Below, in pieces: positions 39,523 to 49,026 of a stretch of 64,000 nt of DNA. The stretch is from contig CAWESS010000032.1 in the NCBI GenBank assembly GCA_963811825.1, forward strand, positions 62,001-126,000, read 5' to 3'. The first letter of the stretch is position 1; every line of letters begins with the position of its first letter. This stretch comes from Fodinibacter sp963811825. Its GTDB lineage: Bacteria > Actinomycetota > Actinomycetes > Actinomycetales > Dermatophilaceae. The notes under the pieces were generated by a model, which worked only from the letters and a program-made list of their open reading frames with translations, made no database searches and was not told the DNA's origin. Made by a program: the position numbers and the translations under genes.

Positions 39523-39533
39523 AGGGTCACCCT
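39523..39533. promoter_or_regulatory. Palindrome before the NrtR-like gene (possible operator)
   Basis: AGGGTCACCCT, five-base arms around one base, 12 bases upstream of the GTG start. It overlaps TAAGAT, a plausible -10 of the minus strand. Autoregulation is only a guess; the sequence does not match an NrtR operator that I recognise. Confidence 0.3.
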
Positions 39534-39627
39534 GACAATTACGGCACGTGTATCAGGCACGCCCCAGCCGTGCTCCTCCCCGCTGACGGCACCGCCGAGC
39601 GGCGGCGCTCCCCCACAGGAGGCCACG

Positions 39628-42600
39628 GTGTTCAACGACAAGATGATGTTCAGCCAGGGGCGCGAGAACCGCAGCCGCAGCATGCTCCAGTCGAGCATCC
39701 CGTGGGCCGTCGGGCCCGACTCCACGATCTGGGACGGCGACGACGAGATCAGCCACGACCTCGCACGGCAGTACGTCGCGCTCCAGGCAGACCAGAGCAA
39801 GCGCCTCGTCGCCTCGCTCGAGCAGCTCGTGAAGACGATGAACGCCCTCGACAGCACCGACGCCACGCAGCGCGCCCCGCAGGTCATCGGCCGCCTCGAG
39901 CAGCCGGACGGCACCCCGGCGCACCGCGTGCAGGTGACCCTCGAGGCTGCCGGCGCCAGTGCGGCAGAGGCGCGTTCGGCCACCGCGCTCACGGCGGCCG
40001 ACGGCAGCTTCGTCATCGCCCTGCCGGTGTCCGCGCGGCCGACGACCATGACCGTCGCACTCGTCATCACGACCGCGGCCGGCATCCTGCGGGTCGAGGA
40101 CGCCCTGGCCGACCTGCTGCCGAGCGGCATGCTCCCGCCGATCACGCTGCCCACCCCGGCCCCCCCGCTGCCGCCCAGCCTGGTCGCGGCGATGCGCGAC
40201 CTGATCGACGGCATCCCCACCTCGGCCGACGACGACGGCCACGGCTCCAAGCACGACACCAACACCGCGATCGCCGTCGGCGAGGACGACTGCATGATCG
40301 TCTTCCGCAAGGACGCCTCGAGCGACCGGTTCCCCTACGGCGTGCTCTTCCGCCTCACCGACCCCGCGCTCAGCCAGCCGACCCTGCGCTTCCGCCTGCC
40401 GACGAAGCACCACGGTCCCACCAAGGGCGGCGACGCGTTCACCTTCTACGGCCCGGCATCCGCCCACACCCGCCTCGCGCGCAAGCTCACCCGGATGGAC
40501 TTCCGCCTCGCCGAGCGCGTGCCGATCGACCGGCCCATCGACGTCGAGGCGTTCCGCGAGGGCCTGGCCGTCGACCGGCCGTGGGGCGGTGTACCGATCG
40601 CCGGGTCGCTGGCCATCGGGTACGTCGTGCAGATGGCGCAGCGCTGGACGCCGATCGGGCTGGCGCTGGGCGACCTCGTCTACTCGCTGCCGCTGGCACC
40701 CGGCGAGCAGCAGCGCATCGCCGTCATGGAGCGCAGCGCGACCTCGAGCGTCATCGAGAGCGAGCGGGTCGACAACAGCGAGCAGATGTCCTTCACCGAG
40801 CGCGACGACACCTCTGCCACAGCGACCTTCGCGTCGGCGTTCACCGAGGTCGCCGCGGGCGGGTCGCACTACGACACCGAGGCCAGCTCGTTCTCCGTCG
40901 CGGCCGCCGTCGGCGGTGGCGGGGTCTTCCCGTTCGGCTGCGTGGCCGGTGGCGTGTCGACGAGCTTCGGCACGTCGAGCTCGTCGGGCAACACGAACAC
41001 GTGGATGAACGGCGCCCGCAACTCCACCTCGAATGCCGCGCAGAGCACGCACTCGGCCGTCCAGCGCCAGGCCGCCGCCCGCCGCAGCTCGTCCCGCACC
41101 GCGATGCGGCTGGCGTCGGCGAGCGAGACGACCGAGGTCGTCACCAAGGTCATCACCAACCACAACAAGACCCGCGCGCTCACGATGCAGTACTGGGAGG
41201 TGCAGCGGCTGTTCGACGTCACGACCGTGGCCGAGGGCGTCAACCTCGTGTGCCTCGTGCCGCTCGACGTCATCACGTTCCTGCCACCCGGGATGCCGCC
41301 GCGCCTCACCGACGCCCCCGACTCCCGCGACGAGGTACTCGACCGCTACGGCCGGATGCTGACCCACGCCGACGTGCTGACCCGCGTCGTCCCGGGCCGC
41401 TACCGCCGCGGGCTCAGCCTGATCAGCGACTTCGCCGCCAACCCCACGACGAACGTCGCCGACGAGACCGCCCCCTCCACCGAGATCGTCAACCTCAGCG
41501 TGCGCGGCTCGTTCCTGTCGACCGACGAGGTCTACGTGACCATCCTCGGCAAGCGCGGCATGCGCGTCGGCCCGGTGCGCATCGACGGCGACCCGGCCTA
41601 CACCCCGCCGACCGGCACTGCCGCCCTGGCATCGGAGGAGGCGCTGTTCGGGGCCATGCGTCGGGTGCGGCAGAGCGGCCCCCTGCGCTACTGGACGGCG
41701 AGCGTCTCGCTGCCCACGTCGCTGCCGCGCCAGGACGTGACCGGCTTCGAGGTCACCCGACGCACCCGGCGGCTGGACTACACGTTCGCCCCGCCGCTCG
41801 TGGCCGACCTGGCCACCGCAGGGGGTCTGCTCGGCCCGCTCGGCACCCTCGGGGATGCCGTGCTCAAGGCCGCGCTCGACAAGCCGTCGGTGACCCGCTC
41901 GTACGCCTCGGACCGGGTGGAGAAGGAGGTCGGCGGGCCACGGGTGTTCAGCTTCTCGGCCACCCTTCCCTCCCCCGCGCCCGCCGGTGGCGGTGGCCCG
42001 GCACCGGCGGGCACCGAGCTCGTCGCGGGAACGTTCGGCGGTGGCGTCGAGCTGCCCTCCTCGCCGTACCCACTGGCCGCGCGCGGCATCCCCCCTGTCC
42101 TGTCGTACGCCTCGGTGCTGGAGATCGAGAAGACCCTCCAGTGGGTCGTGCGGAACACGATGACGTGCAGCCTCGCGGTGTTCGCGTCGCTGACGCCCGA
42201 GGAGCGGGCCGTCATGCTCGAGCGCTACGAGATCGAGCTGCCGCCGGCCGATGACGGGACACCGCGCCCCGGGGTGCCGCTGCTGTCGTGCGTGACGAAC
42301 AACGTCCTCGGGTGGTTCGGCAACTCGATGGTGCTCCCGTTCATCATTCCCGCGGCGATCACCGAGGCGACGGGCACGTGGGAGACCCTCGACGACGGCA
42401 CGAGGGTGCTCGTGGAGTCGGGCATCACGACCGGCGACATCCAGGACGCGCTGACCCGCTTCCACACCGACGGGTTCTCCCCGCCGCGTTCGACGATCGC
42501 GCTGCCCACCAAGGGCGTGCTCGGCGAGGCCGTGCTCGGGCACTGCCCGTCGGCGGAGAAGATCGACCTCACCCGGTTCTGGAACTGGCAGGACAGCCCC

Positions 42601-43368
42601 GGCGACGAGGCGACCGCGATCTCCCCGATCACGATGCCGACGTCCTCGCTGGTCAGCGGGCTCACGGCCCCGGACACACTGACCAAGGTCGCCCCACAGA
42701 TCCAGAACTTCAGCATGGCCCCCGTGGCGGCCGACACCTCCCTGGCGGCGGCGCTCATCGCGGCGGCCAAGGACCAGAAGTCGTTCGACATCGGTGCGCT
42801 GACCAACGCGGCCAACCTCACGACGCTCGGCGGCAAGACGATCGACACGGCCGAGGCGGCCCGCAAGGACGCCCTGGCCTCGGCGACCAAGCTCGCGGAG
42901 AAGGCGATGGAGACCTCCGCCAGCATCTACACCGGCAAGAAGGCCGAGGCGGAGAAGAAGAAGGAGAACCCCGAGAAGACCGAGCCCAAGCCCACGGGGG
43001 AACCCAAGCCCACGACCGGTGAGACGCCGAAGCCGAAGCCCACGCCGCCGCAGACGGCATCCGTGCACTTCGCGCTCGACAAGGACGACCTCACGATCGC
43101 CCCGGCCCCCGCGGAGGTCACCGCCCTGGATGCCGTCGTCGCCAAGGCCGTCACGGCCGGCGTCACCGGCGCCGTCGTTCGCGGCTACGCCTCCCCCGAG
43201 GGGACGGCCGCGCACAACATCGACCTGGCGCACCGTCGGGCGGAAGCCGTGATCGCGCACCTCGCGACCAAGGGCGTCACGGCGACCCGCGCCGAGGGTG
43301 GGGTGCTGGCCGGAGCGGCCGGCGACTTCCCGAAGCTGCGTCGCGCCGACGTCGCCTTCACGTACTGA
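39628..43368 (+). CDS. Large uncharacterised protein with carboxypeptidase-regulatory-like domain and C-terminal OmpA-like domain
   Basis: 1,246 residues, start ATG or GTG-like position at 39628 after CACAGGAGGCCACG. No signal peptide and no membrane helix. Residues about 82-160 resemble a transthyretin/carboxypeptidase-regulatory fold (VIGRLEQPDGTPAHRVQVTL, TAADGSFVIALP). About 310-500 contain a conserved-looking module (YSLPLAPGEQQRIAVMERSA) with a Ser/Asn/Ala-rich stretch. Helical region 1030-1105, Pro/Lys linker 1108-1142, then OmpA-like domain 1144-1246 (SVHFALDKDDL, RGYASPEGTAAHNIDLAHRR). OmpA domains normally bind peptidoglycan at the cell surface, which is odd without a signal sequence. 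Followed 54 bases later by a 324-residue partner. Function unknown. Confidence 0.8.
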   Translation: MFNDKMMFSQGRENRSRSMLQSSIPWAVGPDSTIWDGDDEISHDLARQYVALQADQSKRLVASLEQLVKTMNALDSTDATQRAPQVIGRLEQPDGTPAHRVQVTLEAAGASAAEARSATALTAADGSFVIALPVSARPTTMTVALVITTAAGILRVEDALADLLPSGMLPPITLPTPAPPLPPSLVAAMRDLIDGIPTSADDDGHGSKHDTNTAIAVGEDDCMIVFRKDASSDRFPYGVLFRLTDPALSQPTLRFRLPTKHHGPTKGGDAFTFYGPASAHTRLARKLTRMDFRLAERVPIDRPIDVEAFREGLAVDRPWGGVPIAGSLAIGYVVQMAQRWTPIGLALGDLVYSLPLAPGEQQRIAVMERSATSSVIESERVDNSEQMSFTERDDTSATATFASAFTEVAAGGSHYDTEASSFSVAAAVGGGGVFPFGCVAGGVSTSFGTSSSSGNTNTWMNGARNSTSNAAQSTHSAVQRQAAARRSSSRTAMRLASASETTEVVTKVITNHNKTRALTMQYWEVQRLFDVTTVAEGVNLVCLVPLDVITFLPPGMPPRLTDAPDSRDEVLDRYGRMLTHADVLTRVVPGRYRRGLSLISDFAANPTTNVADETAPSTEIVNLSVRGSFLSTDEVYVTILGKRGMRVGPVRIDGDPAYTPPTGTAALASEEALFGAMRRVRQSGPLRYWTASVSLPTSLPRQDVTGFEVTRRTRRLDYTFAPPLVADLATAGGLLGPLGTLGDAVLKAALDKPSVTRSYASDRVEKEVGGPRVFSFSATLPSPAPAGGGGPAPAGTELVAGTFGGGVELPSSPYPLAARGIPPVLSYASVLEIEKTLQWVVRNTMTCSLAVFASLTPEERAVMLERYEIELPPADDGTPRPGVPLLSCVTNNVLGWFGNSMVLPFIIPAAITEATGTWETLDDGTRVLVESGITTGDIQDALTRFHTDGFSPPRSTIALPTKGVLGEAVLGHCPSAEKIDLTRFWNWQDSPGDEATAISPITMPTSSLVSGLTAPDTLTKVAPQIQNFSMAPVAADTSLAAALIAAAKDQKSFDIGALTNAANLTTLGGKTIDTAEAARKDALASATKLAEKAMETSASIYTGKKAEAEKKKENPEKTEPKPTGEPKPTTGETPKPKPTPPQTASVHFALDKDDLTIAPAPAEVTALDAVVAKAVTAGVTGAVVRGYASPEGTAAHNIDLAHRRAEAVIAHLATKGVTATRAEGGVLAGAAGDFPKLRRADVAFTY

Positions 43369-43422
43369 CCGCAGCCGACCACCCATGACCAGGCCTGACC
43401 CACCCAGGAAAGAAGGACCGCC

Positions 43423-44397
43423 ATGAGCACCCAACCAGACGCCGCCGAGGACGCCCTCGTCCTCGCGTTGACCGAGGTCATCAAGGGAGCGACGAGCCCC
43501 GAGATCCAGCAGGCGCAGGCGCTGCTGCTCCGGCGGCTCGCGACCCAGGGTGACGTCATCCCGTCGCGGATCCCGGCGCCGCTCAACATCACCGAGGTCG
43601 GCGGGTACCTCAACCTGCTCGGCACGCTCGGCGAGCAGTCGATGCGCCGCGACATGCTGGGGTCGACCCTCGGGTTGGCCACGGGAGGGCTCGAGCCGTC
43701 GGTCGGCTCCGCGGTGCCGCCGCTGCGGCTGACCGCGGTCGCCACGCACCGACCGGCTGGGGCCGGCGGTGCGGAGGTGCCGCTGTCGGTGGGGGTGCGC
43801 GAGGACCTGGCGCCTCCGCTCGTCGCGGCCCTCGTCGATGTGGCGGCAGCGGGCGGGTTGCTGCCGCTGTGGTCGCCGCCGGCTGCGCTGCCGGCGCCGT
43901 CCGGTGGCACGGCGGGCCCGCCGGACCCGCTCCCTTACCTCGGTCGCCAGGTGTGGGTGGCACCCACCACGGCGACCGTCGACCCCGAGAACGACCCGGT
44001 GGTGCTTGGCCGGGCGGCATCCGATGCCGCACCGGGGTACCGGCTGGCCATCCGGGTTGCCGACGGGACGCCCGGCGCGACCACGGAACAGTGGACCGGG
44101 CTGGCGTGGGACCCGATCGGGCTGGGCTTCGTCGAGAGAGATCTCGGCTCCGTGCCCATGCTCCCGATCGAGACCGCGCTGGCCGGGACGGTGTTCGTGG
44201 CGCGCCGGGTGCCCGTCGCGCCTGCCGGTCGCGGTGACTACGCGTGGGCGCAGCTCACGGCCGTTGCCGGGCTGCTGCCAGGTGCATCGCGCCTGGGTGA
44301 CGAGCTGGCGCTCGTGTGGTCGGGCGAGGACATCCGCTCCAGTGCGTACGCGACGATGCTTGACGCGACGTGGGACGGCATCCGCTTCAGCCTGTGA
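43423..44397 (+). CDS. Uncharacterised partner protein of the OmpA-domain locus
   Basis: 324 residues, ATG at 43423 after GAAAGAAGGACCGCC. Begins with a helical head (EDALVLALTEVIKGATSPEI, QQAQALLLRRLATQGDVIPS), then PLNITEVGGYLNLLGTLGEQ, then Pro/Ala-rich and beta-rich segments to the end (ELALVWSGEDIRSSAYATML). No signal peptide, membrane helix or known motif seen. The 54-base spacing to the 1,246-residue gene and shared orientation indicate an operon. A 17-base palindrome made of two facing GGATGCCG-type elements lies inside it at 44014-44030. Confidence 0.75.
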   Translation: MSTQPDAAEDALVLALTEVIKGATSPEIQQAQALLLRRLATQGDVIPSRIPAPLNITEVGGYLNLLGTLGEQSMRRDMLGSTLGLATGGLEPSVGSAVPPLRLTAVATHRPAGAGGAEVPLSVGVREDLAPPLVAALVDVAAAGGLLPLWSPPAALPAPSGGTAGPPDPLPYLGRQVWVAPTTATVDPENDPVVLGRAASDAAPGYRLAIRVADGTPGATTEQWTGLAWDPIGLGFVERDLGSVPMLPIETALAGTVFVARRVPVAPAGRGDYAWAQLTAVAGLLPGASRLGDELALVWSGEDIRSSAYATMLDATWDGIRFSL

Positions 44398-44609
44398 TGC
44401 CGAGACTTCGGGCGCACCAGCGGGGCGTTGGAGACAGTTCCGAGGCGAGTTGACACAGGATCGCGGCAACCGACGCCCGCAGGCATGTCCGGCTCGCGGT
44501 CGCTCCACCACGGAGGTCTGCCGGTGCCCGATAGTCGGCGTGCGATCGGATGCCGGTGCCCCCCTCCCACGGACCCATCGCCGCGCTCGGCAGCGTCCAT
44601 GGCGGGAGA

Positions 44610-45381
44610 TCAGCCCAGCCCTCCACGAAGGCCGTCGGACCGGTCTGGGATCAGGGCGAGGTCATAGCCTGCGAGGACTGCCGAGAGACGGTCGCTGACG
44701 CCGAGCTTGCCGTAGATCCGTCCGAGGTGAACCTCGACCGTTCTCGGTGAGGTGCCCAGGATTCGCCCGATTCGGGAGCTGGTGTGGCCTCGGGCGAGGA
44801 GGACGAGGACCTCGCTCTCACGTGCCGTGAGCCGAGGGCGCTGCTCTGGCCACGGCAAGGGGCGCAACCCTGCCAGCGCCACCATGTCCGCCACGATCGG
44901 GCGGATCGCCGCGAGTCGCTGGAGGTGCTCTTCGCTGAAGTCCTCACCCGCTCGGGCAAACATCGCGATGACGAAGTCTGGGACCGCCGAAGAATGGCAG
45001 CGTGCACACCTGATCGGCGCCGCAGTAGCGCAGGCAGCCCGCACGCTGGTGGGACGCCGCCCATGCAGTGGCACCGAACTCCCGCTCGGCGGTGCGGGGG
45101 GTCAGATCGCCTTGGCTGACGGGGTCCAGCAGGGGGTCGCTGGCCCTCATGAGCTGGAGCTCGTGGGACAGGGACGCGGCCTGCCCGGGCGGGAGGCGTC
45201 GACCGACGACCCGGACCACGGTGTGGGTGGGGTCTGCCTGGACGACGATGCCGAACTGTGCCTCGATGACGTCACTGACCAGGTCGATCATGGAATCGAC
45301 CCGCCCCACCACCTCGTCCGAGCGCGCCATCCGTGCCACGAGGTCGGTGACGAACTCCAGCGTCGGTGGCCCGGGTGGCAT
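44610..45381 (-). CDS. GAF-type LuxR family transcriptional regulator, one frameshift
   Basis: ATG at 45381. The first frame holds a GAF-like sensor domain (TLEFVTDLVARMARSDEVVG, then a cysteine-bearing AGCLRYCGADQVCTLPFFGG). Near 44990 the frame changes and continues DFVIAMFARAGEDFSEEHLQ, then a LuxR helix-turn-helix: LTARESEVLVLLARGHTSSR, SPRTVEVHLGRIYGKLGV. Span is one over a multiple of three; about 256 residues if repaired. Cys residues at the sensor end could bind a ligand or metal (inference). The 212 bases between it and the partner gene upstream show no feature. Confidence 0.78.
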
Positions 45382-45452
45382 GAGGACACGCTAGGCAACC
45401 GTCGGGGCTGGATGCCGGGGAACGTGAAAATCAATCCTCGACGGAACGGGGT

Positions 45453-45493
45453 GGCGGGTCCGGCCGCGCTCCTGCTCGCGGCCGGACCCCGCC
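45453..45493 (-). terminator. Hairpin terminator after the small secreted protein gene
   Basis: Arms GGCGGGTCCGGCCGCG and CGCGGCCGGACCCCGCC, with one bulged C, around an eight-base loop, 20 bases beyond the minus-strand stop at 45513. Very stable. No T-run follows, as is common in high-GC actinobacteria. Confidence 0.6.
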
Positions 45494-45512
45494 GTCCGTC
45501 ATCCCTGCGACC

Positions 45513-45932
45513 TCAGCAGGAGTACCCTTCGGCACCCTCGATCCAGGTCTCGACCATGTCGTCGGCAAGCGTCGACCCGGCACCGAAGTACTCCAGGCCG
45601 ACCCCGTTGGCGCCGTTGGGGTTCATCCTGCCGGTCCCCTTCGGGTCACCGATGGTCATCTTCTCGAAGATCTTGATGCCCACCGGCATCCCCGCGTCCT
45701 TCAGCGCCTCGTAACCCGCCGCCGCGGCACCCTCGCACTCGGCCTCGTAGCCGCCGAGGCCGGCACCGTCCTGTGCGCTGAACACCAGCCAGTTGCTCGA
45801 CGTCGGGGCGCTCAGGCTGTACATCGGGATGTAGCAGTGGTGCGCCATCGCGGGAGAGGCGCCGATGGCGAGGGCGGCTGTCGCGGCCGTGCCGACGAGC
45901 ACTCGACGGCCAAGTGACGAGCTGATGGACAT
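45513..45932 (-). CDS. Small secreted protein, unknown
   Basis: 139 residues with a textbook Sec signal: MSISSSLGRRVLVGTAATAA, LAIGASPAMA, cleavage before HHCYIP. The mature part of about 109 residues has three cysteines (HHCY, AECEGA, GYSC at the end) and a GDPKGTGRMNPNGANGVGLE turn-rich region. ATG at 45932 follows GAAGGAGAAG. A hairpin terminator follows. No family recognised; likely exported to the cell surface or medium. Confidence 0.8.
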   Translation of the reverse strand: MSISSSLGRRVLVGTAATAALAIGASPAMAHHCYIPMYSLSAPTSSNWLVFSAQDGAGLGGYEAECEGAAAAGYEALKDAGMPVGIKIFEKMTIGDPKGTGRMNPNGANGVGLEYFGAGSTLADDMVETWIEGAEGYSC

Positions 45933-46007
45933 GGGCTTCTCCTTCGGGTGGTGTCAGGGGGACGACCCATGGAACCGGAAGCAGGACGTCGCGGGGTATC
46001 AGGAGTT

Positions 46008-47186
46008 CTACGTACCGACCGCGGGGGCCGCAGCCAGCCTCCCGCGAAGGGACCGTCCCAGCGACGACCCCACCAGCAGGCCGAGCGAGATCGCGATGGC
46101 GACCCCCGCCACGCCCAGGGCGACGTCGGTGGCCGACTCACGACCCGCGGCGAGCTCGGTCACGCCCACCAGACCGAGGCTGCCGGGGACGAGCAGCCAG
46201 AATGCGGGCAGGAAGAGCACGAGGCGGGCCAGCTGCGGTCGGCGCGACTCCACGATGCTCGCGCCGAGGCTGGCCGCGATCGCGCCGAGGAAGCCACCGA
46301 GGGCGATCGAGCCGAGCTCCTGCCCCGCAACCTGGGCGCCGAAGGCCAGGCTCAGCACGAGCAGCACCCAACCCTGCATCCGCAGCGGGACACCTTCCAT
46401 GAGGCAGATGCTCAGCCCGATGAGCAGCAGGCCCACGGGAGCACCGACCCAGCCGATCTCGTCGACCCGCAGGTTGGCCAGCATCGACGTCGGCACGCGC
46501 AGCAGGGTCGTGGCCATGAGCAGCCCGAGCGAGAACAGGCCGAGCTGCACGAGGCCATAGGTGAGCCTGGCCGAGCCCGCCGACATGTGCCCGGCGGCGA
46601 GCTCCGACATGCCGTTGACGACCAGGGCCCCGGGCAGCAGCACCGCCAGCGGCGGCAACACGGTGCGCAACGGCCCCTCGAGCAGACCGGCGTCGGCAGC
46701 GCCGAACACCGCCAGGGACACCAGGAACGCGGCCAGCGTCGGCAGCAGGGCCTTGACCACCTGGTGCCGCTCGGCCAGCTGCACGAGCAGGTACACGATC
46801 ACCGCCCCGATCGCGGCAGCGGCGACGTTGGCCCAGCCGGGCTGCAGGATCAGCGCGATCCCGACGGCGAGCACGGGCCACGCGAGGGCGACCAGCCACC
46901 ACGGGTGCGCGACCGGACGCCGCGCGGCCGCCGTCAGCTGCTCACGCGCCTGCGCCGGGTCGAGCTCACCGCGCACCAGCTGGTAGCGGATCCGCCGCAC
47001 GCTCGCGGCCTGGTGGAGGCGCAGACCGGGTGGCGCCGACCGGTTCGTCGCCGCGCCACCCTCCGTCAACGTCACGACCAACCCGGTCGGGCCGACCGCC
47101 AGCTGCACATCGGGGTACCCGAGCACGGTGCCCAGCTCGACGAGCTCCTCCTCGATCTCCTGCGCCGGCTGCCCGGACGCGATCAT
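46008..47186 (-). CDS. Threonine/serine exporter (ThrE/DUF1212-type)
   Basis: At least 392 residues. The soluble N-terminal ThrE domain (IEEELVELGTVLGYPDVQLA, RRIRYQLVRGELDPAQAREQ) is followed by about ten membrane segments in two five-helix sets, VIVYLLVQLAERHQVVKALL and MSELAAGHMSAGSARLTYGL among them. In-frame sequence continues upstream of the ATG at 47186 (TQTRALLAQLGTA) to a stop near 47255 without a good start, so the real N-terminus is probably longer and joined by a frameshift near 47240. Exports threonine and serine by proton antiport in the model member. Confidence 0.85.
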   Translation of the reverse strand: MIASGQPAQEIEEELVELGTVLGYPDVQLAVGPTGLVVTLTEGGAATNRSAPPGLRLHQAASVRRIRYQLVRGELDPAQAREQLTAAARRPVAHPWWLVALAWPVLAVGIALILQPGWANVAAAAIGAVIVYLLVQLAERHQVVKALLPTLAAFLVSLAVFGAADAGLLEGPLRTVLPPLAVLLPGALVVNGMSELAAGHMSAGSARLTYGLVQLGLFSLGLLMATTLLRVPTSMLANLRVDEIGWVGAPVGLLLIGLSICLMEGVPLRMQGWVLLVLSLAFGAQVAGQELGSIALGGFLGAIAASLGASIVESRRPQLARLVLFLPAFWLLVPGSLGLVGVTELAAGRESATDVALGVAGVAIAISLGLLVGSSLGRSLRGRLAAAPAVGT

Positions 47187-47316
47187 CGCGGTGCCCAGCT
47201 GGGCCAGCAGCGCGCGGGTCTGGGTTTCGTGGGGCTGGTCTGCCAGGTGCCCGGTGGCATGTCGGCGTCACCATGTCAACCGGGCCTCGTCGCAGCGCGC
47301 CATCATGCCAAGCCAG

Positions 47317-48579
47317 TCACAGGCTCCCGCGGGCCAGGCCGATGAGGCGGTCGAGGATGCGCCCGCCGTCGGTGCGCAGCCCGTTGTGGTGGTACTCGTC
47401 GGTGACCCAGCGCCGCATCCCGGGCAGCAGGTCGGCCGTCACCTCGGAGTACGCGCGGTCGACGAAGGCGTCGTTGACGTAGATCGCCGCAGCGCACGGC
47501 ACGTCCACGGAGGCGAGCACCTCGGCGTCGTAGAGCCGCGGCCACTCGTGCTCGGCCAGCAGCCCCGCCACCTCGGCGTACGGCACGAGCTCGGGGTGGT
47601 CCTCGAAGTGCCACGGGAAGAGGTGCTCGGCAGTGAGCAGCGTCGAGTCACCGACGAAGTCGTCGGGCGCCACGCGAGCCGCCGACCACCCCGTCACTCC
47701 CCCGTCGGCATAGCTCGACTCGTGCAGCACGGCATACAGCGGGGCCCGCCCCGTGAACGGCAGCAGCCCGGCGAGGTCGTGCCCGAACGCCGGCGAGCGC
47801 GGGTCGCGCTCGAGCAGGTAGTGGATCTCCTCGGAGCCGCCGTCCGCGCCGAGCCGTCCACCGATCGAGCGCAGCAGCCGACTCGACACCGGCGCCCCAC
47901 CGGGCAGGCACACCACCCCGTCGTCGCACATCGCCATCGCCCGCTCGAGCCGGCCCTGGTCGTCGGGGAAGCGCCGGTGGTGCTCGGCGTTGAGCCGGCG
48001 CACGATGCCGAACGTCGTCGCGTACACCTCGTCGACGGGGCGCCCCACCGGCGGCAGCCCGCCCGTGAAGAACGCCTCGCGCACCGACCCCGGGAACGCC
48101 GTGAGGTAGTGCAGCGTGCAGAACCCGCCGAACGACTGCCCCAGCAGGCTCCACCGGTCGACCCCGAGGTGCTCGCGGAAGCACTCCGCGTCGCGCACGA
48201 TCGCGTCGGCCCGGAAGTGCGTGAGATACCCCGCCTCGGATGCCGGCTCGGTCACCCCCGCGTCGGATGCCGTGCCGCCGCCGGTTCCGCTGTACGGCGT
48301 GGACCGGCCCGTGCCGCGCTGGTCGAGCATGAGCACCCGGAAGTCGCGCAGCGCCCGGGCGAGCCAGCCGGGTGCGGCGGGCCGGGCGGTCGGTCGCGGG
48401 GCCTCCTGCCCCGGGCCGCCCTGGAGGAACACGAGGAACGGTCGGTCGCGGCCGTCAGGGGCCGCGACCTCGCGCGCGAAGACGTCCACGCTCCCGGCAT
48501 CCGGCCTGTCGTGGTCGAGCGGCACGCTCAGCACGTGGTCGGTCAGCACCAGCCCGGGGATCCGCAACGACACCGTCAT
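47317..48579 (-). CDS. Proline iminopeptidase-type alpha/beta hydrolase (S33)
   Basis: 420 residues. Oxyanion motif LVFLQGGPGQEAPRP (H-G-G-P-G class, here Q-G-G-P-G), VLMLDQRGTGRST, and nucleophile LLGQSFGGFCTLHYL (G-x-S-x-G). Asp and His near the C-terminus in AAIYVNDAFVDRAY and TDEYHHNGLRTDGG. This matches the larger actinobacterial prolyl aminopeptidases, which remove N-terminal proline. No signal peptide, so cytosolic. Confidence 0.88.
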   Translation of the reverse strand: MTVSLRIPGLVLTDHVLSVPLDHDRPDAGSVDVFAREVAAPDGRDRPFLVFLQGGPGQEAPRPTARPAAPGWLARALRDFRVLMLDQRGTGRSTPYSGTGGGTASDAGVTEPASEAGYLTHFRADAIVRDAECFREHLGVDRWSLLGQSFGGFCTLHYLTAFPGSVREAFFTGGLPPVGRPVDEVYATTFGIVRRLNAEHHRRFPDDQGRLERAMAMCDDGVVCLPGGAPVSSRLLRSIGGRLGADGGSEEIHYLLERDPRSPAFGHDLAGLLPFTGRAPLYAVLHESSYADGGVTGWSAARVAPDDFVGDSTLLTAEHLFPWHFEDHPELVPYAEVAGLLAEHEWPRLYDAEVLASVDVPCAAAIYVNDAFVDRAYSEVTADLLPGMRRWVTDEYHHNGLRTDGGRILDRLIGLARGSL

Positions 48580-48588
48580 CCGCCGAGG

Positions 48589-49026
48589 CTACCGGGCAGG
48601 TTCCTGCGGTCTCGTGGTGAACGTGGCAGCGAAGGCGTCGAGCTGGCCGCCGTCCGCTCGTCGAATCGCGTACCTGACGACGGGCCCGAGCAGCTTCACG
48701 GGACCCGTCATGGTGCAGTCGGCGACCAGCCCGAGCCGGGTGCCACCACCGTCAGCCACGCACTCGTACGTGTAGTCGGCGGTCACCCCGCCCTGCACGG
48801 ACCTCAGCGTGATGCTGCGACCCGGCTCCAGGGCCGCCACGGTGGCGAGACGCTCCTTGCCCCGCGCCGTGAACACCAGGGTCGAACCGGCGGCCAGCGG
48901 GCCCGGCGCCCGCACGGCATCCACGCCCGGCATCCACTGATCGGCGGTGTCCCAGTCGACGAGCCGTTCCCACACGGCGCCGACCGGTTGGCCGACCGTG
49001 GTGCTGGCGGTGAATGCTGTCGTCAT
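48589..49026 (-). CDS. SRPBCC family protein
   Basis: 145 residues of a helix-grip lipid/ligand-binding fold: MTTAFTASTTVGQPVGAVWE, RLVDWDTADQWMPGVDAVR, then ATVAALEPGRSITLRSVQGG and ADYTYECVADGGGTRLGLVA. Opening with VGQPVGAVWERLVDW is typical of polyketide-cyclase-like START proteins. Ligand unknown. Same strand as the upstream AraC regulator, 69 bases away. Confidence 0.85.
   Translation of the reverse strand: MTTAFTASTTVGQPVGAVWERLVDWDTADQWMPGVDAVRAPGPLAAGSTLVFTARGKERLATVAALEPGRSITLRSVQGGVTADYTYECVADGGGTRLGLVADCTMTGPVKLLGPVVRYAIRRADGGQLDAFAATFTTRPQEPAR

Noticed and set aside
39553..44511. 1,652-codon open frame on the minus strand opposite the OmpA-domain locus
   Set aside because: Arg/Gly/Val-rich shadow of the third codon position in high-GC DNA; no domain, and the plus-strand frames have clear domains and ribosome-binding sites.
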